The notes under the pieces: generated by a model
Database searches by the model: none
Seen by the model: only the letters and a program-made list of their open reading frames with translations
What the model was told of the DNA's origin: nothing
Position numbers and translations under genes: made by a program
Shown: piece after piece, positions 33,076 through 42,408 of the stretch
Layout: every line of letters begins with the position of its first letter
How positions within the stretch are numbered: the first letter of the stretch is position 1
NCBI GenBank assembly: GCA_008375315.1
Contig: CP032507.1
Location: 3,558,071 to 3,622,070 of the forward strand
Length of the DNA stretch: 64,000 bases
Direction: 5' to 3'
Source of the DNA: Ectothiorhodospiraceae bacterium BW-2
Lineage (GTDB): Bacteria; Pseudomonadota; Gammaproteobacteria; Thiohalomonadales; Thiohalomonadaceae

Positions 33076-33696
33076 GTGAGTCGGGTGGTCGTCCTTATCT
33101 CTGGCAGTGGTTCTAATTTGCAGGCGCTCATCGATCGAGCCGCCCAGGCCGATTGTGGTATTGAGCTTGTGGCGGTTATCAGTAACCGCCCCCAAGCCTA
33201 TGGCCTGCAACGCGCCGCTAAGGCCGGTATCCCCACAGCGATACTCGACCACCAAGACTTTAACGAACGGGAGTTATATGATCAGGCCCTGCAACAGCTT
33301 ATCGACAGCTTTTGTCCCGATCTGGTTATTCTGGCCGGATTTATGCGAATCTTAACCGCCAAGCTTGTGAACCACTACTTAGGCCGAATGGTTAACATCC
33401 ACCCTTCACTGCTGCCTAAATATCGCGGCCTCAATACCCATCAGCGGGCGCTTGAGGCGGGCGATAGCGAGGCCGGCTGCACGGTTCACTTCGTCACCCC
33501 CGCGCTCGATGCAGGGCCGATTATCGCCCAAGCTCGGGTCGATATCTACCAAGAAGATACCCCACAGAGTGTTGCGGCAAGGGTACTAGCGCAGGAGCAT
33601 CAGCTTTTTCCCCAAGTGGTGTGCTGGTTTGCCGCTGGGCGCTTGCAATTGGTCGATGGCGTTGCCACATTAGATGGCGAGCCCGTTTCCGCCTGA
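33076..33696 (+). CDS. purN: Phosphoribosylglycinamide formyltransferase
   Basis: GAR transformylase: uses 10-formyl-tetrahydrofolate in step three of purine synthesis. The 206-residue protein has VLISGSGSNLQALID at the start, the catalytic region NIHPSLLPKYRGLNTHQRAL with its His, and GCTVHFVTPALDAGPII with the catalytic Asp. GTG at 33076 is chosen because AGGAG lies 8 bp upstream; the longer frame from 32980 would overlap purM by 77 bp. It follows purM directly. No terminator is obvious before sodB, 76 bp downstream. Confidence 0.95.
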   Translation: MSRVVVLISGSGSNLQALIDRAAQADCGIELVAVISNRPQAYGLQRAAKAGIPTAILDHQDFNERELYDQALQQLIDSFCPDLVILAGFMRILTAKLVNHYLGRMVNIHPSLLPKYRGLNTHQRALEAGDSEAGCTVHFVTPALDAGPIIAQARVDIYQEDTPQSVAARVLAQEHQLFPQVVCWFAAGRLQLVDGVATLDGEPVSA

Positions 33697-33772
33697 GGCC
33701 AGGCTTGCTATCAGCTTGAATGTTATACAGCCTATGCGGCTAGCTTAACCTTAACTTAATTTAGGAGTAACC

Positions 33773-34354
33773 ATGAGCTACGAACTACCCGAACTACCTT
33801 ACGCTAAAGACGCCCTACAACCCCATATCTCCGCTGAAACTCTGGAGTTTCACCACGACAAGCACCACGCCACCTATGTCACCAACCTAAATAATCTGGT
33901 TCCCGGTACCGAATTTGAGGGCAAGTCGCTAGAGGAGATTATCAAAACGGCTCCCGCCGGTGGTATCTTCAATAATGCCGCTCAAGTCTGGAACCACACC
34001 TTCTACTGGAACTGCCTGAGCCCTAATGGTGGCGGTGAGGCGACGGGAGCTGTCGCTGACGCGATTAAGCAGGCGTTTGGCTCGTTCGAGGAGTTTAAAA
34101 CCAAATTCTCTACCTCCTGTGCAACTAATTTTGGCTCCGGCTGGACTTGGTTGGTAAAGAACAGTGATGGCAGTGTCGAGATTGTCAATACCAGTAATGC
34201 TGGCACGCCGCTCACTGGCGACCAGATCCCGCTACTGACCTGTGATGTGTGGGAACATGCCTACTATGTTGATTACCGAAATGCTCGGCCAAAATATGTC
34301 GAGGCCTTCTGGAGTGTGGTGAACTGGGAGTTTGTTAACGCTAACTTCGGCTAA
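33773..34354 (+). CDS. sodB: Iron superoxide dismutase
   Basis: Cytoplasmic Fe-SOD of 193 residues that converts superoxide to oxygen and peroxide. Metal ligands and neighbours are visible: HHDKHHATYVTNLNNL (first His), NHTFYW (second His), and DVWEHAYYVDYRN (Asp and third His). AAQVWNHTFYWNCLSP with Ala-Gln in this position is the Fe-type pattern. Start has AGGAG 6 bp upstream. It is followed by a strong terminator, so it is probably a single-gene unit or the end of the pur transcript. Confidence 0.96.
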   Translation: MSYELPELPYAKDALQPHISAETLEFHHDKHHATYVTNLNNLVPGTEFEGKSLEEIIKTAPAGGIFNNAAQVWNHTFYWNCLSPNGGGEATGAVADAIKQAFGSFEEFKTKFSTSCATNFGSGWTWLVKNSDGSVEIVNTSNAGTPLTGDQIPLLTCDVWEHAYYVDYRNARPKYVEAFWSVVNWEFVNANFG

Positions 34355-34440
34355 ATTCGACTCTGCGATGGACGGAGTTTAATATAAAATTCACTTGAAG
34401 TCGCTACCACTCATCGGTATCATCACCGATTCTTGGCAGA

Positions 34441-34475
34441 AAAGAGAGCCCCCCATGGCTCTCTTTTCCTTTTTT
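34441..34475 (+). terminator. Rho-independent terminator after sodB
   Basis: A 10-bp stem (AAAGAGAGCC 34441-34450 with GGCTCTCTTT 34457-34466), 6-base loop, followed by a T-rich run to 34475. Confidence 0.85.
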
Positions 34476-34532
34476 AAACCTGAATTATTTTAATAATAAT
34501 CGGAGCTTGTTCAATCTTCTGGAAACCAGGCC

Positions 34533-35723
34533 ATGTCACACCACCTTATGAATACCTACGCGCGGCAACCGGTCGCCTTTACTCGCGGAGAGGGGGCAAC
34601 ACTTTGGGATAGCCAAGGTAAGAGCTATCTCGATACCGTTGCCGGCATCGCCGTCTGCAACCTCGGCCACTGCCACCCCGATATTACGGCCACTATTCAA
34701 CAGCAGGCGACTGAACTGCTCCATACCTCCAATCTGTTTGACATTCCAGCTCAGCAGCGTCTCGGTGCCAAGCTAGCGCAGTTAGCCGGCATGGAGCGGG
34801 TCTTCTTCTGTAACTCTGGTGCCGAAGCGAATGAGGCTGCCGTTAAATTAGCCCGCCTTTACGGCCATCAGCGCGGAATCGATACTCCTACGATTATCGT
34901 CATGGAGCAGAGTTTTCATGGTCGCACCATGGCAACACTGACCGCTACCGGTAATCGTAAGGTACAGGCCGGATTTGAGCCGTTAGTACACGGCTTTGTG
35001 CGAGTCCCTTTTAACGATATCGCCGCTATTGAGAAGGTTGCCGCACAGTTGAGCGATGTGGTCGCCATCTTGGTCGAGCCAATTCAGGGTGAGGGGGGGG
35101 TACAGACTCCAGCTGATACCTATCTGCCTGAGCTGCGCCGTCTTTGTGATCAGCACCAGTGGTTACTGATGCTAGATGAGATTCAGACCGGTATCGGCCG
35201 CACCGGTAAAATGTTTGCCTTTCAACATAGTGATATTGTCCCTGATGTGATGAGCCTAGCTAAGGGGCTCGGTAACGGCATTCCGATAGGTGCCTGCCTA
35301 GCCCGCGGTCAGGCCGCAGAGCTATTTAAACCGGGCCACCACGGCACCACCTTTGGCGGTAACCCCTTCTCGACCACCATCGCCGGTAAAGTCTTGGAGG
35401 TGATTGAGCGCGATGCGATACTAGAGCATAGCGCCGCAGTGGGCGCTTGGCTACTGACCCATCTGAAGCTAGCGTTAGGCGATCAACCCTTTGTACGCGA
35501 TATTCGTGGCAAGGGGATGATGCTTGGTATTGAGCTTGATCGCCCCTGTGGCCAGTTGGTCGCGGCGGGGCTTGAGCGAGGTCTGATTTTAAATATCACC
35601 GCCGGTTCGGTGATTCGCCTCATTCCACCGCTGATTTTGCGCCAAGAGGAGGCCGAGAGCCTCGTCACTACCCTGTCACAGCTTATCTTTAACTTTATTA
35701 ACGACAGCAGTCAATCTGAGTAG
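34533..35723 (+). CDS. argD: Acetylornithine aminotransferase
   Basis: A class III PLP-dependent aminotransferase of 396 residues that makes N-acetylornithine in arginine synthesis. PLP site lysine in [14 protein letters not shown], cofactor-binding aspartate in [14 protein letters not shown], and [18 protein letters not shown] are all present. The N-terminal region ends in the usual [11 protein letters not shown]. It starts at ATG 34533 and is 4 bp upstream of argF, forming an arginine pair. The related succinyl-ornithine transaminase is less likely because of the argF neighbour. Confidence 0.94.
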   Translation: MSHHLMNTYARQPVAFTRGEGATLWDSQGKSYLDTVAGIAVCNLGHCHPDITATIQQQATELLHTSNLFDIPAQQRLGAKLAQLAGMERVFFCNSGAEANEAAVKLARLYGHQRGIDTPTIIVMEQSFHGRTMATLTATGNRKVQAGFEPLVHGFVRVPFNDIAAIEKVAAQLSDVVAILVEPIQGEGGVQTPADTYLPELRRLCDQHQWLLMLDEIQTGIGRTGKMFAFQHSDIVPDVMSLAKGLGNGIPIGACLARGQAAELFKPGHHGTTFGGNPFSTTIAGKVLEVIERDAILEHSAAVGAWLLTHLKLALGDQPFVRDIRGKGMMLGIELDRPCGQLVAAGLERGLILNITAGSVIRLIPPLILRQEEAESLVTTLSQLIFNFINDSSQSE

Positions 35724-35727
35724 TCTT

Positions 35728-36636
35728 ATGTCTGTACGCCACTTTCTCTCTCTACTCGATCTAAGCTCTAAAGAGCTGGTACAGCTAATTGATCGAGCCA
35801 TCGAACTGAAGCGAATCCATCGTGACGGCCAACTCTATCAACCTTTGCAGGGTAGAGTGCTGGCTATGATCTTCGAAAAGGCCTCCACCCGAACCCGAGT
35901 CTCGTTTGAGGCCGGTATGGCACAGCTCGGTGGTCACGCTATTTTTCTCTCCCCTCGCGATACCCAGCTAGGACGAGGCGAACCGATAGATGATTCGGCT
36001 AGGGTCATCTCTCGTATGGTCGATATCATCATGGTTCGTACCTTTTCACAGCACTCACTACAACACTTCGCGACATACTCCCAGGTGCCGGTCATTAACG
36101 CCCTCACCGATAGCTTCCACCCCTGTCAACTGCTGGCCGATATGCAGACCTTTAAGGAGCATCGGGGCGATATTCGTGGTAAACGGGTTGCGTGGATTGG
36201 CGATGGTAACAATATGTGCCACTCCTATATCAATGCCGCCATTCAGTTCGATTTTGAGTTAGCGATAGCCTGCCCATTCGGGTATGAGCCAAATCGCGAG
36301 ATTATGGAGGCGGGCGGAGATCGTATCATTTTGCTGCACGATCCACTTAAAGCCGCCGAACATGCCGCCCTAGTCACTACCGATGTCTGGGCTAGTATGG
36401 GACAGGAGGAGGAGCAGCGTCACCGTGAGCACGCCTTCGCGCCCTTTCAGGTCAATAGTGAGGTGATGGCGGTGGCTAAAAGTGATGCGCTGTTTATGCA
36501 CTGCCTCCCCGCTCACCGTGAAGAGGAGGTCAGTAGTCGTGTTATCGACGGCCCCCAAAGTGTGGTATGGGATCAGGCTGAAAATCGTCTCCACGCCCAA
36601 AAGGCGCTGCTTGAGTTTCTATTGCAAGCTAAATGA
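35728..36636 (+). CDS. argF: Ornithine carbamoyltransferase
   Basis: Joins carbamoyl phosphate and ornithine to citrulline. The 302-residue protein has the carbamoyl phosphate motif [15 protein letters not shown], the [10 protein letters not shown] segment, [11 protein letters not shown], the ornithine-side [11 protein letters not shown] and the catalytic [13 protein letters not shown]. Length is typical of anabolic OTCases. It follows argD by 4 bp and converges on the DUF3334 gene, with 18 bp between stops. Confidence 0.96.
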   Translation: MSVRHFLSLLDLSSKELVQLIDRAIELKRIHRDGQLYQPLQGRVLAMIFEKASTRTRVSFEAGMAQLGGHAIFLSPRDTQLGRGEPIDDSARVISRMVDIIMVRTFSQHSLQHFATYSQVPVINALTDSFHPCQLLADMQTFKEHRGDIRGKRVAWIGDGNNMCHSYINAAIQFDFELAIACPFGYEPNREIMEAGGDRIILLHDPLKAAEHAALVTTDVWASMGQEEEQRHREHAFAPFQVNSEVMAVAKSDALFMHCLPAHREEEVSSRVIDGPQSVVWDQAENRLHAQKALLEFLLQAK

Positions 36637-36645
36637 TCCGATCAC

Positions 36646-36669
36646 GAGCTAGGTTTAAATCCCTAGCTC
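36646..36669. terminator. Hairpin between convergent argF and DUF3334 genes
   Basis: An 8-bp perfect stem GAGCTAGG (36646-36653) and CCTAGCTC (36662-36669) with an AT-rich loop containing the stop of the minus-strand gene. There is no long T run, so it is a modest bidirectional terminator candidate. Confidence 0.5.
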
Positions 36670-37323
36670 ATCCATTAGGTCACTATGGGTAGTATCGGTC
36701 TCTCTAGTTGCCGTCCCTTCTGTCGGCTGATTCTGTTCTAGGAGCTGATCTGGTTCAAAATCTTCAAATTCGAAGTCGTGTAGCTTGACAAACTCGGTTT
36801 TATCCATCGCTAACTCCATATAGAAGACATTACCCCCTGCGGTATTAAACGATACCCGTCGCATCTGTGGTCGATCAAGGTTGGTGTCGATGGAGATCAT
36901 GACCTCTTTGGTGATGGTTAACATCTTCGGCTGGTTCTGCTTCAGCGATACCATCATCTTTTTACCGATTGAGCCGATAAAGTCGCCTACAATTTGGTTC
37001 ATTAGTTCGCCAAGGACATTGCCGACATCATCTGAGGTGTGCTGGGTCGAGATCTCATCTTGTGGCAGCCCCATATTGCGCAGGTAGGTTTGGTAGATCT
37101 CCAGTGCCGCAGCGGCGGAGAAGTTAACCACCACTAATCCGGAAAAACCGCCATCAAATAGCACAAAACAGCCGATATCGGGCCGCAAGCAGGTGCGATT
37201 TATCTTTTGAATCATCGGCGAGTAGCCAAGTCGAAGCTGTGTTGCACTCGTCAGTACCTTAACCACTGAACTGCAGAACATGGTCAACACATCTTCAGTC
37301 GTCACAACTTTGGTTTTTTGCAT
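36655..37323 (-). CDS. DUF3334 family protein (CheX/CheC-like fold)
   Basis: A 222-residue soluble protein of the DUF3334 family. Two internally similar alpha-beta stretches (FVLFDGGFSGLVVVNFSAAA and VGNVLGELMNQIVGDFIGSI) recall the CheX/CheC phosphatase fold, where the Glu-Asn pair in GELMNQIVGD would be the catalytic helix. The C-terminal 40 residues are acidic and low in complexity. A hairpin directly upstream of the start contains the ribosome-binding site (separate entry). No chemotaxis genes are adjacent. The family name is reasonably sure; phosphatase activity is inference. Confidence 0.72.
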   Translation of the reverse strand: MQKTKVVTTEDVLTMFCSSVVKVLTSATQLRLGYSPMIQKINRTCLRPDIGCFVLFDGGFSGLVVVNFSAAAALEIYQTYLRNMGLPQDEISTQHTSDDVGNVLGELMNQIVGDFIGSIGKKMMVSLKQNQPKMLTITKEVMISIDTNLDRPQMRRVSFNTAGGNVFYMELAMDKTEFVKLHDFEFEDFEPDQLLEQNQPTEGTATRETDTTHSDLMDELGI

Positions 37324-37327
37324 CGTT

Positions 37328-37355
37328 ATCGCTCCCTGTTAGTTAAGGGAGCGAT
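37328..37355 (-). promoter_or_regulatory. Hairpin covering the ribosome-binding site of the DUF3334 gene
   Basis: A perfect 9-bp inverted repeat (ATCGCTCCC 37328-37336, GGGAGCGAT 37347-37355) with a 10-base loop ends 4 bp upstream of the ATG on the minus strand. The GGGAG that would serve as Shine-Dalgarno lies in the start-proximal arm, so folding would hide it. Confidence 0.55.
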
Positions 37356-37418
37356 GCTACCGAAGCGGAACAGGCTTGGCAATAAGCAGCACAAAAAAGT
37401 CGCCGCCTTCTGTGGCAA

Positions 37419-37922
37419 TTAGACGCCACCGGTGTGAACAGTTTCGTAGTAGAGCTTCTCTAACTCCGCTTTATGGTGGGTCTCCTCCAGCGCTAGAAAG
37501 CGGAATAGATCGGCCGCCGGCCCCTCTGGAACCTCATTGGCAAGCGCATGGTACTGCTCCATAGCGGCGTGCTCTCGTCCGAGCGCATACTGTAGTACCG
37601 CCTGATCATCAGGGTTGTCACCTAAATTGGGTAGGTGGATCGCATCGGAAAATTGACGGTCGCTCGCCGGACGCTGCAAGCTATCCATTAACTGCGCCTC
37701 AATCATCGGATTTTGCATCAGTTCAGTAAACATATCGTAGTGGAGCTGCTCTTCAGCGGCCAGCTCTTCGACTAGATAGCGAATATTTTTGCTCACCTTC
37801 GGGGTGAGATCGCGATAAAAATCGCGTGCTGTGCGCTCAAACTCGGTCGCTACTTGCAGAATATCTTGCAAGGTGGTCTGTGCTTTCAGCCGTTCATAGC
37901 CACTCTGGTGCCCTTCACTCAT
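37419..37922 (-). CDS. Ferritin-like/rubrerythrin-type diiron protein
   Basis: A 167-residue four-helix protein with two ExxH-type diiron half-sites: EFERTARDFY with EELAAEEQLHYDMF in the first helix pair, and GREHAAMEQYHALA with ALEETHHKAELEKLY in the second. This is the rubrerythrin-like ferritin family without the C-terminal rubredoxin domain. It could handle peroxide or iron in a microaerophilic sulfur oxidiser, consistent with nearby sodB. It is monocistronic as far as can be seen, ending 96 bp before the DUF3334 start. Confidence 0.78.
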   Translation of the reverse strand: MSEGHQSGYERLKAQTTLQDILQVATEFERTARDFYRDLTPKVSKNIRYLVEELAAEEQLHYDMFTELMQNPMIEAQLMDSLQRPASDRQFSDAIHLPNLGDNPDDQAVLQYALGREHAAMEQYHALANEVPEGPAADLFRFLALEETHHKAELEKLYYETVHTGGV

Positions 37923-38128
37923 CGTTCACTCCTCGCTGTTACCATTGCCATACATTATAGGGCCAATTCTTTGGGGTTCTACCCTCTGCCAAGAGATTGA
38001 AAATGGGCCAATGGGCGCAATATCCTCTCCTGTATGGGTCAACCAACACGATCTACGGCGCTCACTATAGCACAAAGCTATTGCGCCATGATGACAACGG
38101 ACTACCAAGAGGAAGGAGCAGAACTGAG

Positions 38129-38488
38129 ATGAGTCAAAGCTTTGAACAGAAGTGTGAAGCGTGCCGAGTCGGTGCCCCACAGGTGAGCGAAGAGGAGATG
38201 CGGGAGCTGGTGCTCGCGATCCCCGACTGGGGGTTTGAGACTCGCGAGGGGGTGTTACAACTTGAGCGCCTGTACAGCTTCGACAACTTTGCCCAAGCGC
38301 TTGAGTTTACCAATAGGATAGGCGAGTTAGCGGAAGAGATCGGCCACCATCCGGCACTACTGACCGAGTGGGGCCGCGTGACGGTCACTTGGTGGAGCCA
38401 TAAAATCGGAGGGCTACACAAAATGGACTTTGAGATGGCCGCGAAGAGCGACGCTATCTATTTGGCGAGAGCAAAAAACAGTTCTTGA
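38129..38488 (+). CDS. phhB: Pterin-4a-carbinolamine dehydratase
   Basis: A 119-residue PCD/DCoH-family protein that dehydrates 4a-hydroxytetrahydropterin. The core motif is present: [20 protein letters not shown], then [20 protein letters not shown] with the conserved His-His-Pro and Trp residues, and the terminal [15 protein letters not shown]. The ATG at 38129 is chosen since AAGGAG lies 10 bp upstream; a longer frame to 37997 has no family similarity. No phenylalanine hydroxylase gene is adjacent; such stand-alone copies can serve molybdopterin or other pterin pathways. Confidence 0.9.
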   Translation: MSQSFEQKCEACRVGAPQVSEEEMRELVLAIPDWGFETREGVLQLERLYSFDNFAQALEFTNRIGELAEEIGHHPALLTEWGRVTVTWWSHKIGGLHKMDFEMAAKSDAIYLARAKNSS

Positions 38489-38801
38489 TTTTTTATTTAT
38501 TTGTCATTAGAATTTTCCACCGTAGATAGGTTATCTACAAGCGCGAAAGTTTTGCGTGCCATGGTTAGAGTCGAAGTCGAATCGCAAGGTTGTTCTCTGT
38601 TCAGGATGAACGTCGAGGCAATTTTTATGGCGCAAGCTGGGTTTCGATGGCTGAAACTGCCCATGTTGCCGGTGTTGACCGGCCATCCGGTTGGGACTGC
38701 TCAACCAGGACTCCAGTTGCTCGCCCGCAAGGGTGTTATCAACGGAGAGCGAATTACCAAAAACCGCCATGAGCAACTTTGCTTAGGTTTTTAGGAACAG
38801 G
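38489..38801. other. Intergenic region, no supported gene
   Basis: A 313-bp gap between convergent phhB and the ferredoxin-flavoprotein gene. Two overlapping frames (38501-38794 and 38590-38772) have no recognisable domain or plausible codon use. I see no strong terminator or RNA gene. Confidence 0.5.
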
Positions 38802-40628
38802 CTAACTTCGTTCCATCACCGCCTGATGAATTGCCTGATGAATTGCCTGATGAATTGCCTGATGAATTGATTGAGCAACCCGATGTCCGTCTGCCACCGC
38901 ATGGACGACATCGGGTCCATTGACGCAATCGCCCGCAGCCCATAACCAGTCAAGATTGGTCTTGCCATCGACATCAATAGCGATTCGACCGCGCTGCCAT
39001 GCCAGAGCTTCGGTTATCGACTCACCTAGCAGTGAGAGGTCGGTGTATTGACCAATCGCCTCAACCACCGCATCGCAGGGGTGAATCGTCTCGTCGCTAC
39101 TATCGTATTGCGGCGCAAAACGGCGATCTTCATCAAAAATCGAGATAACTCGCCAAGTTTTTAAACCAGTCAGGTTACCATCGCTATCTAGCTCACACCC
39201 TTGAGGGCCACGCTGATCTGAGATAACCACCCCCTCCTCCAGCGCCTCTTTGATCTCATCATCATCGGCCATAAAGTCCTGCTGCGCCTCCAGTGCGGTG
39301 ACGGTGACATCGATATGACCATAGTGCTGCCGCTGCATTCGAGCTAAAGAGCGGGCGATATCCATAGCGACATTACCACCACCGATAATAACAGCGCGGT
39401 GAGGAAGCTCAAAAGAGGCTTCAGCGGTAATGCGATCTAATAGATCGACTGCACGATAGACCCGCTCATGTTCCGATTGTGGAATACGGGTCTGCCGCCC
39501 CTTCTGTAGTCCAATCGCTAGTAGGGTGGCATCAAACCCCTCTTGCAGCGACTCAATACTACGATCCACGCCAATACGGCAGTTGGTATGGAGGGTGACC
39601 CCCATCGACAATATAAGGTTAATATCGCGATCCAGTGCCTCATAGGGGAGACGATACTCAGGAATACCGTAACGGGTCATCCCCCCTGCGTGCGCTTTGG
39701 CCTCAAATACCTCGACCTGATGGCCCATACGGGCTAGATCGAACGCAGCGGTCAATCCGGCAGGACCGGCCCCAATAATGGCAACCTTTCTACCTGTGGA
39801 TGGGGCCGGATCGCCGACAATCTCCCGATAACGCTCATAGGGGACTTGATCGGTAATGTGGCGTTTGAGCCAACGAATAGCGATAGGATCCCCCTCATAT
39901 TGAGCCGCGCAGGTCGATTCGCACTTACGAGTACAGACCCGACCGCAGACCTGCGAGAAGGGGTTACTCTGGTAGAGCAGTTTGAGACCGAGCTCATAAT
40001 CGCCCTCGCGAACTGCAGCGATATAGTCGGGAATCGCCATGTGGGTTGGGCAGGTCGCAATGCAGAGACCGCAAGCGACGCAGCGATCCGCTTCTAGTTT
40101 CGCCTGCTCAACGGTGTAGCCGGCGACGATCTCATCAAAATTACCGATACGATCGTCGGCTGATAACTCATCCATGCCGATCCGATCACGGGCGTTAAGC
40201 TGGTGGTGTTCGGGACGATGGTACCCTGCTGCAATGGTATTCCATTCGAGCTTATCGACACCGGGAATAAAACGGAACTTATCTGGATCGCGCTCGACCC
40301 ACTTATATTCGTTCGACATAGTGAGCGAACCGGTCATACAGATATCGACACAGAGGGCGCACCAGCAGCAGCGACCATAGTCAATTTTAGGCCGCAACCC
40401 CGAATCACCCGCCATCGTCTCAATCTGCTCAACAGGAACCATATCGATAGCCCCATTTTGACAGATCGCCTCACAGGTACCGCAGCCGATACACTTATCG
40501 ATATCGTTCTGATGAAAACCGCGATAGCGCTCTGCTGCAGGACGATTGAGTGGATCGGCGATGGAGACCGGCTCGCGAAGCAGATTCTTCCACGCGCTGA
40601 ATGGGGAGAGGAGATCTCGTACACTCAT
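38802..40628 (-). CDS. NuoI-like ferredoxin domain fused to GltD-like NAD(P)H flavoprotein
   Basis: A 608-residue electron-input subunit. The N-terminal ~110 residues hold two 4Fe-4S motifs (CIGCGTCEAIC near 45, CCWCALCVDIC near 87) as in NuoI/MbhN. From about 180 it is a GltD/NfnB-type module: CVACGLCIATCPTH and CGRVCTRKCESTC for its own clusters, FAD site GAGPAGLTAAFDLA (about 286), NAD(P) site GGGNVAMDIARS (about 420), and the C-terminal GDCVNGPDVVHAVADG. It would pass electrons between NAD(P)H and the membrane complex encoded immediately upstream (stop-to-start gap 52 bp). The C-terminus carries four exact IHQA repeats. A standalone glutamate synthase subunit is unlikely without gltB. Confidence 0.85.
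   Translation of the reverse strand: MSVRDLLSPFSAWKNLLREPVSIADPLNRPAAERYRGFHQNDIDKCIGCGTCEAICQNGAIDMVPVEQIETMAGDSGLRPKIDYGRCCWCALCVDICMTGSLTMSNEYKWVERDPDKFRFIPGVDKLEWNTIAAGYHRPEHHQLNARDRIGMDELSADDRIGNFDEIVAGYTVEQAKLEADRCVACGLCIATCPTHMAIPDYIAAVREGDYELGLKLLYQSNPFSQVCGRVCTRKCESTCAAQYEGDPIAIRWLKRHITDQVPYERYREIVGDPAPSTGRKVAIIGAGPAGLTAAFDLARMGHQVEVFEAKAHAGGMTRYGIPEYRLPYEALDRDINLILSMGVTLHTNCRIGVDRSIESLQEGFDATLLAIGLQKGRQTRIPQSEHERVYRAVDLLDRITAEASFELPHRAVIIGGGNVAMDIARSLARMQRQHYGHIDVTVTALEAQQDFMADDDEIKEALEEGVVISDQRGPQGCELDSDGNLTGLKTWRVISIFDEDRRFAPQYDSSDETIHPCDAVVEAIGQYTDLSLLGESITEALAWQRGRIAIDVDGKTNLDWLWAAGDCVNGPDVVHAVADGHRVAQSIHQAIHQAIHQAIHQAVMERS
38821..38868. repeat. 12-bp tandem repeat, four exact copies
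   Basis: GCCTGATGAATT occurs four times head to tail; on the coding strand it encodes IHQA x4 near the C-terminus of the flavoprotein, so copy number changes keep the frame. Confidence 0.95.
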
Positions 40629-40680
40629 AATATTGATCGCTTCATCGTCAGTCGTAGTAGGTTAATAGAACAGCGCTCTC

Positions 40681-41868
40681 TCATCGTTCAATCTCGGGCG
40701 GATAGGTGTGCAGAGAGACCATGAGTGCCGCCACATCGCTAATATTGGTATTGACCAACATCCGCTCTAGCAGCGCTACAGCGTGGGTATAGGATGGCCC
40801 GCGAATATTGACCCGTCTTGGATAACCCGAGCCATCCGTCACCAGATAGTAACCATACTCACCACGAGAGCACTCACCACGAATATAGGTCTCACCGCGC
40901 GGAATTTTCCAGTGCAGCACATTAGGTAGCTTGGCCATTAAAGAGCCCTCTTGCGGCATTTTGGCCAAAATTTGTCGCACCAAATCGATAGAGCGCTCGA
41001 CATCTCTAAGACGCACCAGCGCACGGGTATAGATATCGGAGTCGTGACCTATCACCGGTTCAAAATCGAGCTCAGGATAGACCAAATAGGGGTGATCGAC
41101 TCTCACATCCTTAGCGACACCCGCAGCACGAGCAGTCGGCCCGGTAATACCGTAGCTGTCGAGCCAAGTGGGATCGATATAGCCAACGCCGATGGTACGC
41201 TTTTTAAAGACCGCGTTTTGAAACATCACCCGCTCGACATCGGCGAGAGTACGCCTCATCTCGGCCAGCGTCTCCTCCATCCGTTGGGTAAATCCCTCTG
41301 GCAGATCATCACGCACGCCACCGGGCATAATGAACATGTGGTAGATGCGAGCACCGGTTAGCTCTTCAAAGCGATCTAGCATTAAATCGCGGACGAAGGT
41401 AGTCCACTGCCCGATCACCCCTAGCCCTAGCGCCCCAGCTTGACCACCGAGATACATCATATAGCTATTGATTCGCCCCATCTCTAGGATCAGGGTGCGA
41501 ATCCAGTTAGCCTTCTCTGGCACTTCAATCCCCGCTAACTCCTCAACGGCTGCAGCATAACAGTACTCATTAAAGTCGGGTTCGGGAACGCAGACACGAC
41601 AGACGATGGGAAAGCACTGAATAAATGTCCGCCGCTCCATTAGCTTCTCAAAGCCTCGATGGAGATAGCCGACATGAGTCTTGCCCTCAATCACCTCATC
41701 CCCACAGACGGTCAGTTCGACCGACATATTGCCAGTGATACCGGGATGGTTAGGGCCGTGCCACAGTTTCAGGTATTGGCCTGAGCTGAGATCAAACTCA
41801 GCGCTACCATCCTGCCGCAGTGGGGGATACTGGCTGCGATCCGGTTCAAATATTGAGCGTTGTGCCAT
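40681..41868 (-). CDS. NuoD/MbsL-like large subunit of the membrane complex
   Basis: A 395-residue 49-kDa/large-hydrogenase-subunit homologue. It keeps HGPNHPG, GYLHRGFEKLMERRTFIQ, GGVRDDLPEGF and RGECSRGEYGYYLVTDGSG. Compared with complex I, the quinone-site His of HPSTHG is gone (HPGITGN here) and the quinone-site Tyr of RTYLQ is Phe (RTFIQ). Compared with [NiFe] hydrogenases, a CxxC (CRVC) remains at the first nickel site but the C-terminal DPCxxC is absent (SLHTYPPEIER). So it should neither reduce quinone nor make hydrogen. Start ATG 41868 sits just past the stop of the NuoC-like gene; a longer frame to 42030 is rejected. Confidence 0.85.
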   Translation of the reverse strand: MAQRSIFEPDRSQYPPLRQDGSAEFDLSSGQYLKLWHGPNHPGITGNMSVELTVCGDEVIEGKTHVGYLHRGFEKLMERRTFIQCFPIVCRVCVPEPDFNEYCYAAAVEELAGIEVPEKANWIRTLILEMGRINSYMMYLGGQAGALGLGVIGQWTTFVRDLMLDRFEELTGARIYHMFIMPGGVRDDLPEGFTQRMEETLAEMRRTLADVERVMFQNAVFKKRTIGVGYIDPTWLDSYGITGPTARAAGVAKDVRVDHPYLVYPELDFEPVIGHDSDIYTRALVRLRDVERSIDLVRQILAKMPQEGSLMAKLPNVLHWKIPRGETYIRGECSRGEYGYYLVTDGSGYPRRVNIRGPSYTHAVALLERMLVNTNISDVAALMVSLHTYPPEIER

Positions 41869-41869
41869 C

Positions 41870-42403
41870 CTACTTCTGCTCCGGATAGAGTTGTTGCTGC
41901 ATATAGTGCGCCGGATCGTGGCTCTCTCGACCTGGCCGTTCAGCGTACTGCTCTGCCGCATATTTAAGGGTATCGAAATCGCGTCGATAGGGGGGAATAT
42001 CGTTCCACCCTTCGAGAATAAACTCCTCATCTAGGCGTGGACTACCCGGAAAATCGATACCAAACATCTCTTTTAGCTCCCGCTGGTAGGTCGCCGCCGT
42101 TGGCCAGAGGGTATGGATACTCTCCATAAGGGGCTGGTTACGGTCTAGCAGTACTCGAATACCGAGATCCTTCGCCTCGGCACGATTGTTAAGCAGGTAG
42201 GTGAGCTGAAACTGCCCCTGCTCAAGCCAGTCAACCGCGGTTAAGAGCACTAAGTGGGTAAAACCACACTGATCACGCAGATAGGTCAGCAGTGAGCGTA
42301 GCTGATCCGGTTCAGCGCTAACGAAAGCGAGATCGAGCCGTTGTTGGGTGAGTTGGCTCACACGGTAGTGTTGGCTCAGTTGTTTGAGTAGTTGTTGCAT
42401 CAA
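41870..42403 (-). CDS. NuoC/MbsK-like subunit
   Basis: A 177-residue 30-kDa-subunit homologue that packs against the NuoD-like subunit in the hydrophilic arm. Typical features: LRSLLTYLRDQCGFTHLVLL near the start, TYLLNNRAE, IHTLWPTAATYQRELKEMFGIDFPGSP (the conserved W-x-E-R-E-x-x-D/E-M-F-G region) and the RRDFDTLKYA tail. It carries no cofactor. Gene order NuoB-NuoC-NuoD matches the J-K-L order of archaeal MBX/MBS operons. Spacing to its neighbours is 5 bp and 1 bp. Confidence 0.88.
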   Translation of the reverse strand: MMQQLLKQLSQHYRVSQLTQQRLDLAFVSAEPDQLRSLLTYLRDQCGFTHLVLLTAVDWLEQGQFQLTYLLNNRAEAKDLGIRVLLDRNQPLMESIHTLWPTAATYQRELKEMFGIDFPGSPRLDEEFILEGWNDIPPYRRDFDTLKYAAEQYAERPGRESHDPAHYMQQQLYPEQK

Positions 42404-42408
42404 TTTAG

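Noticed and set aside
38501..38794. 97-codon open frame
   Set aside because: No domain, overlapping alternative frame and no ribosome site; probably chance.
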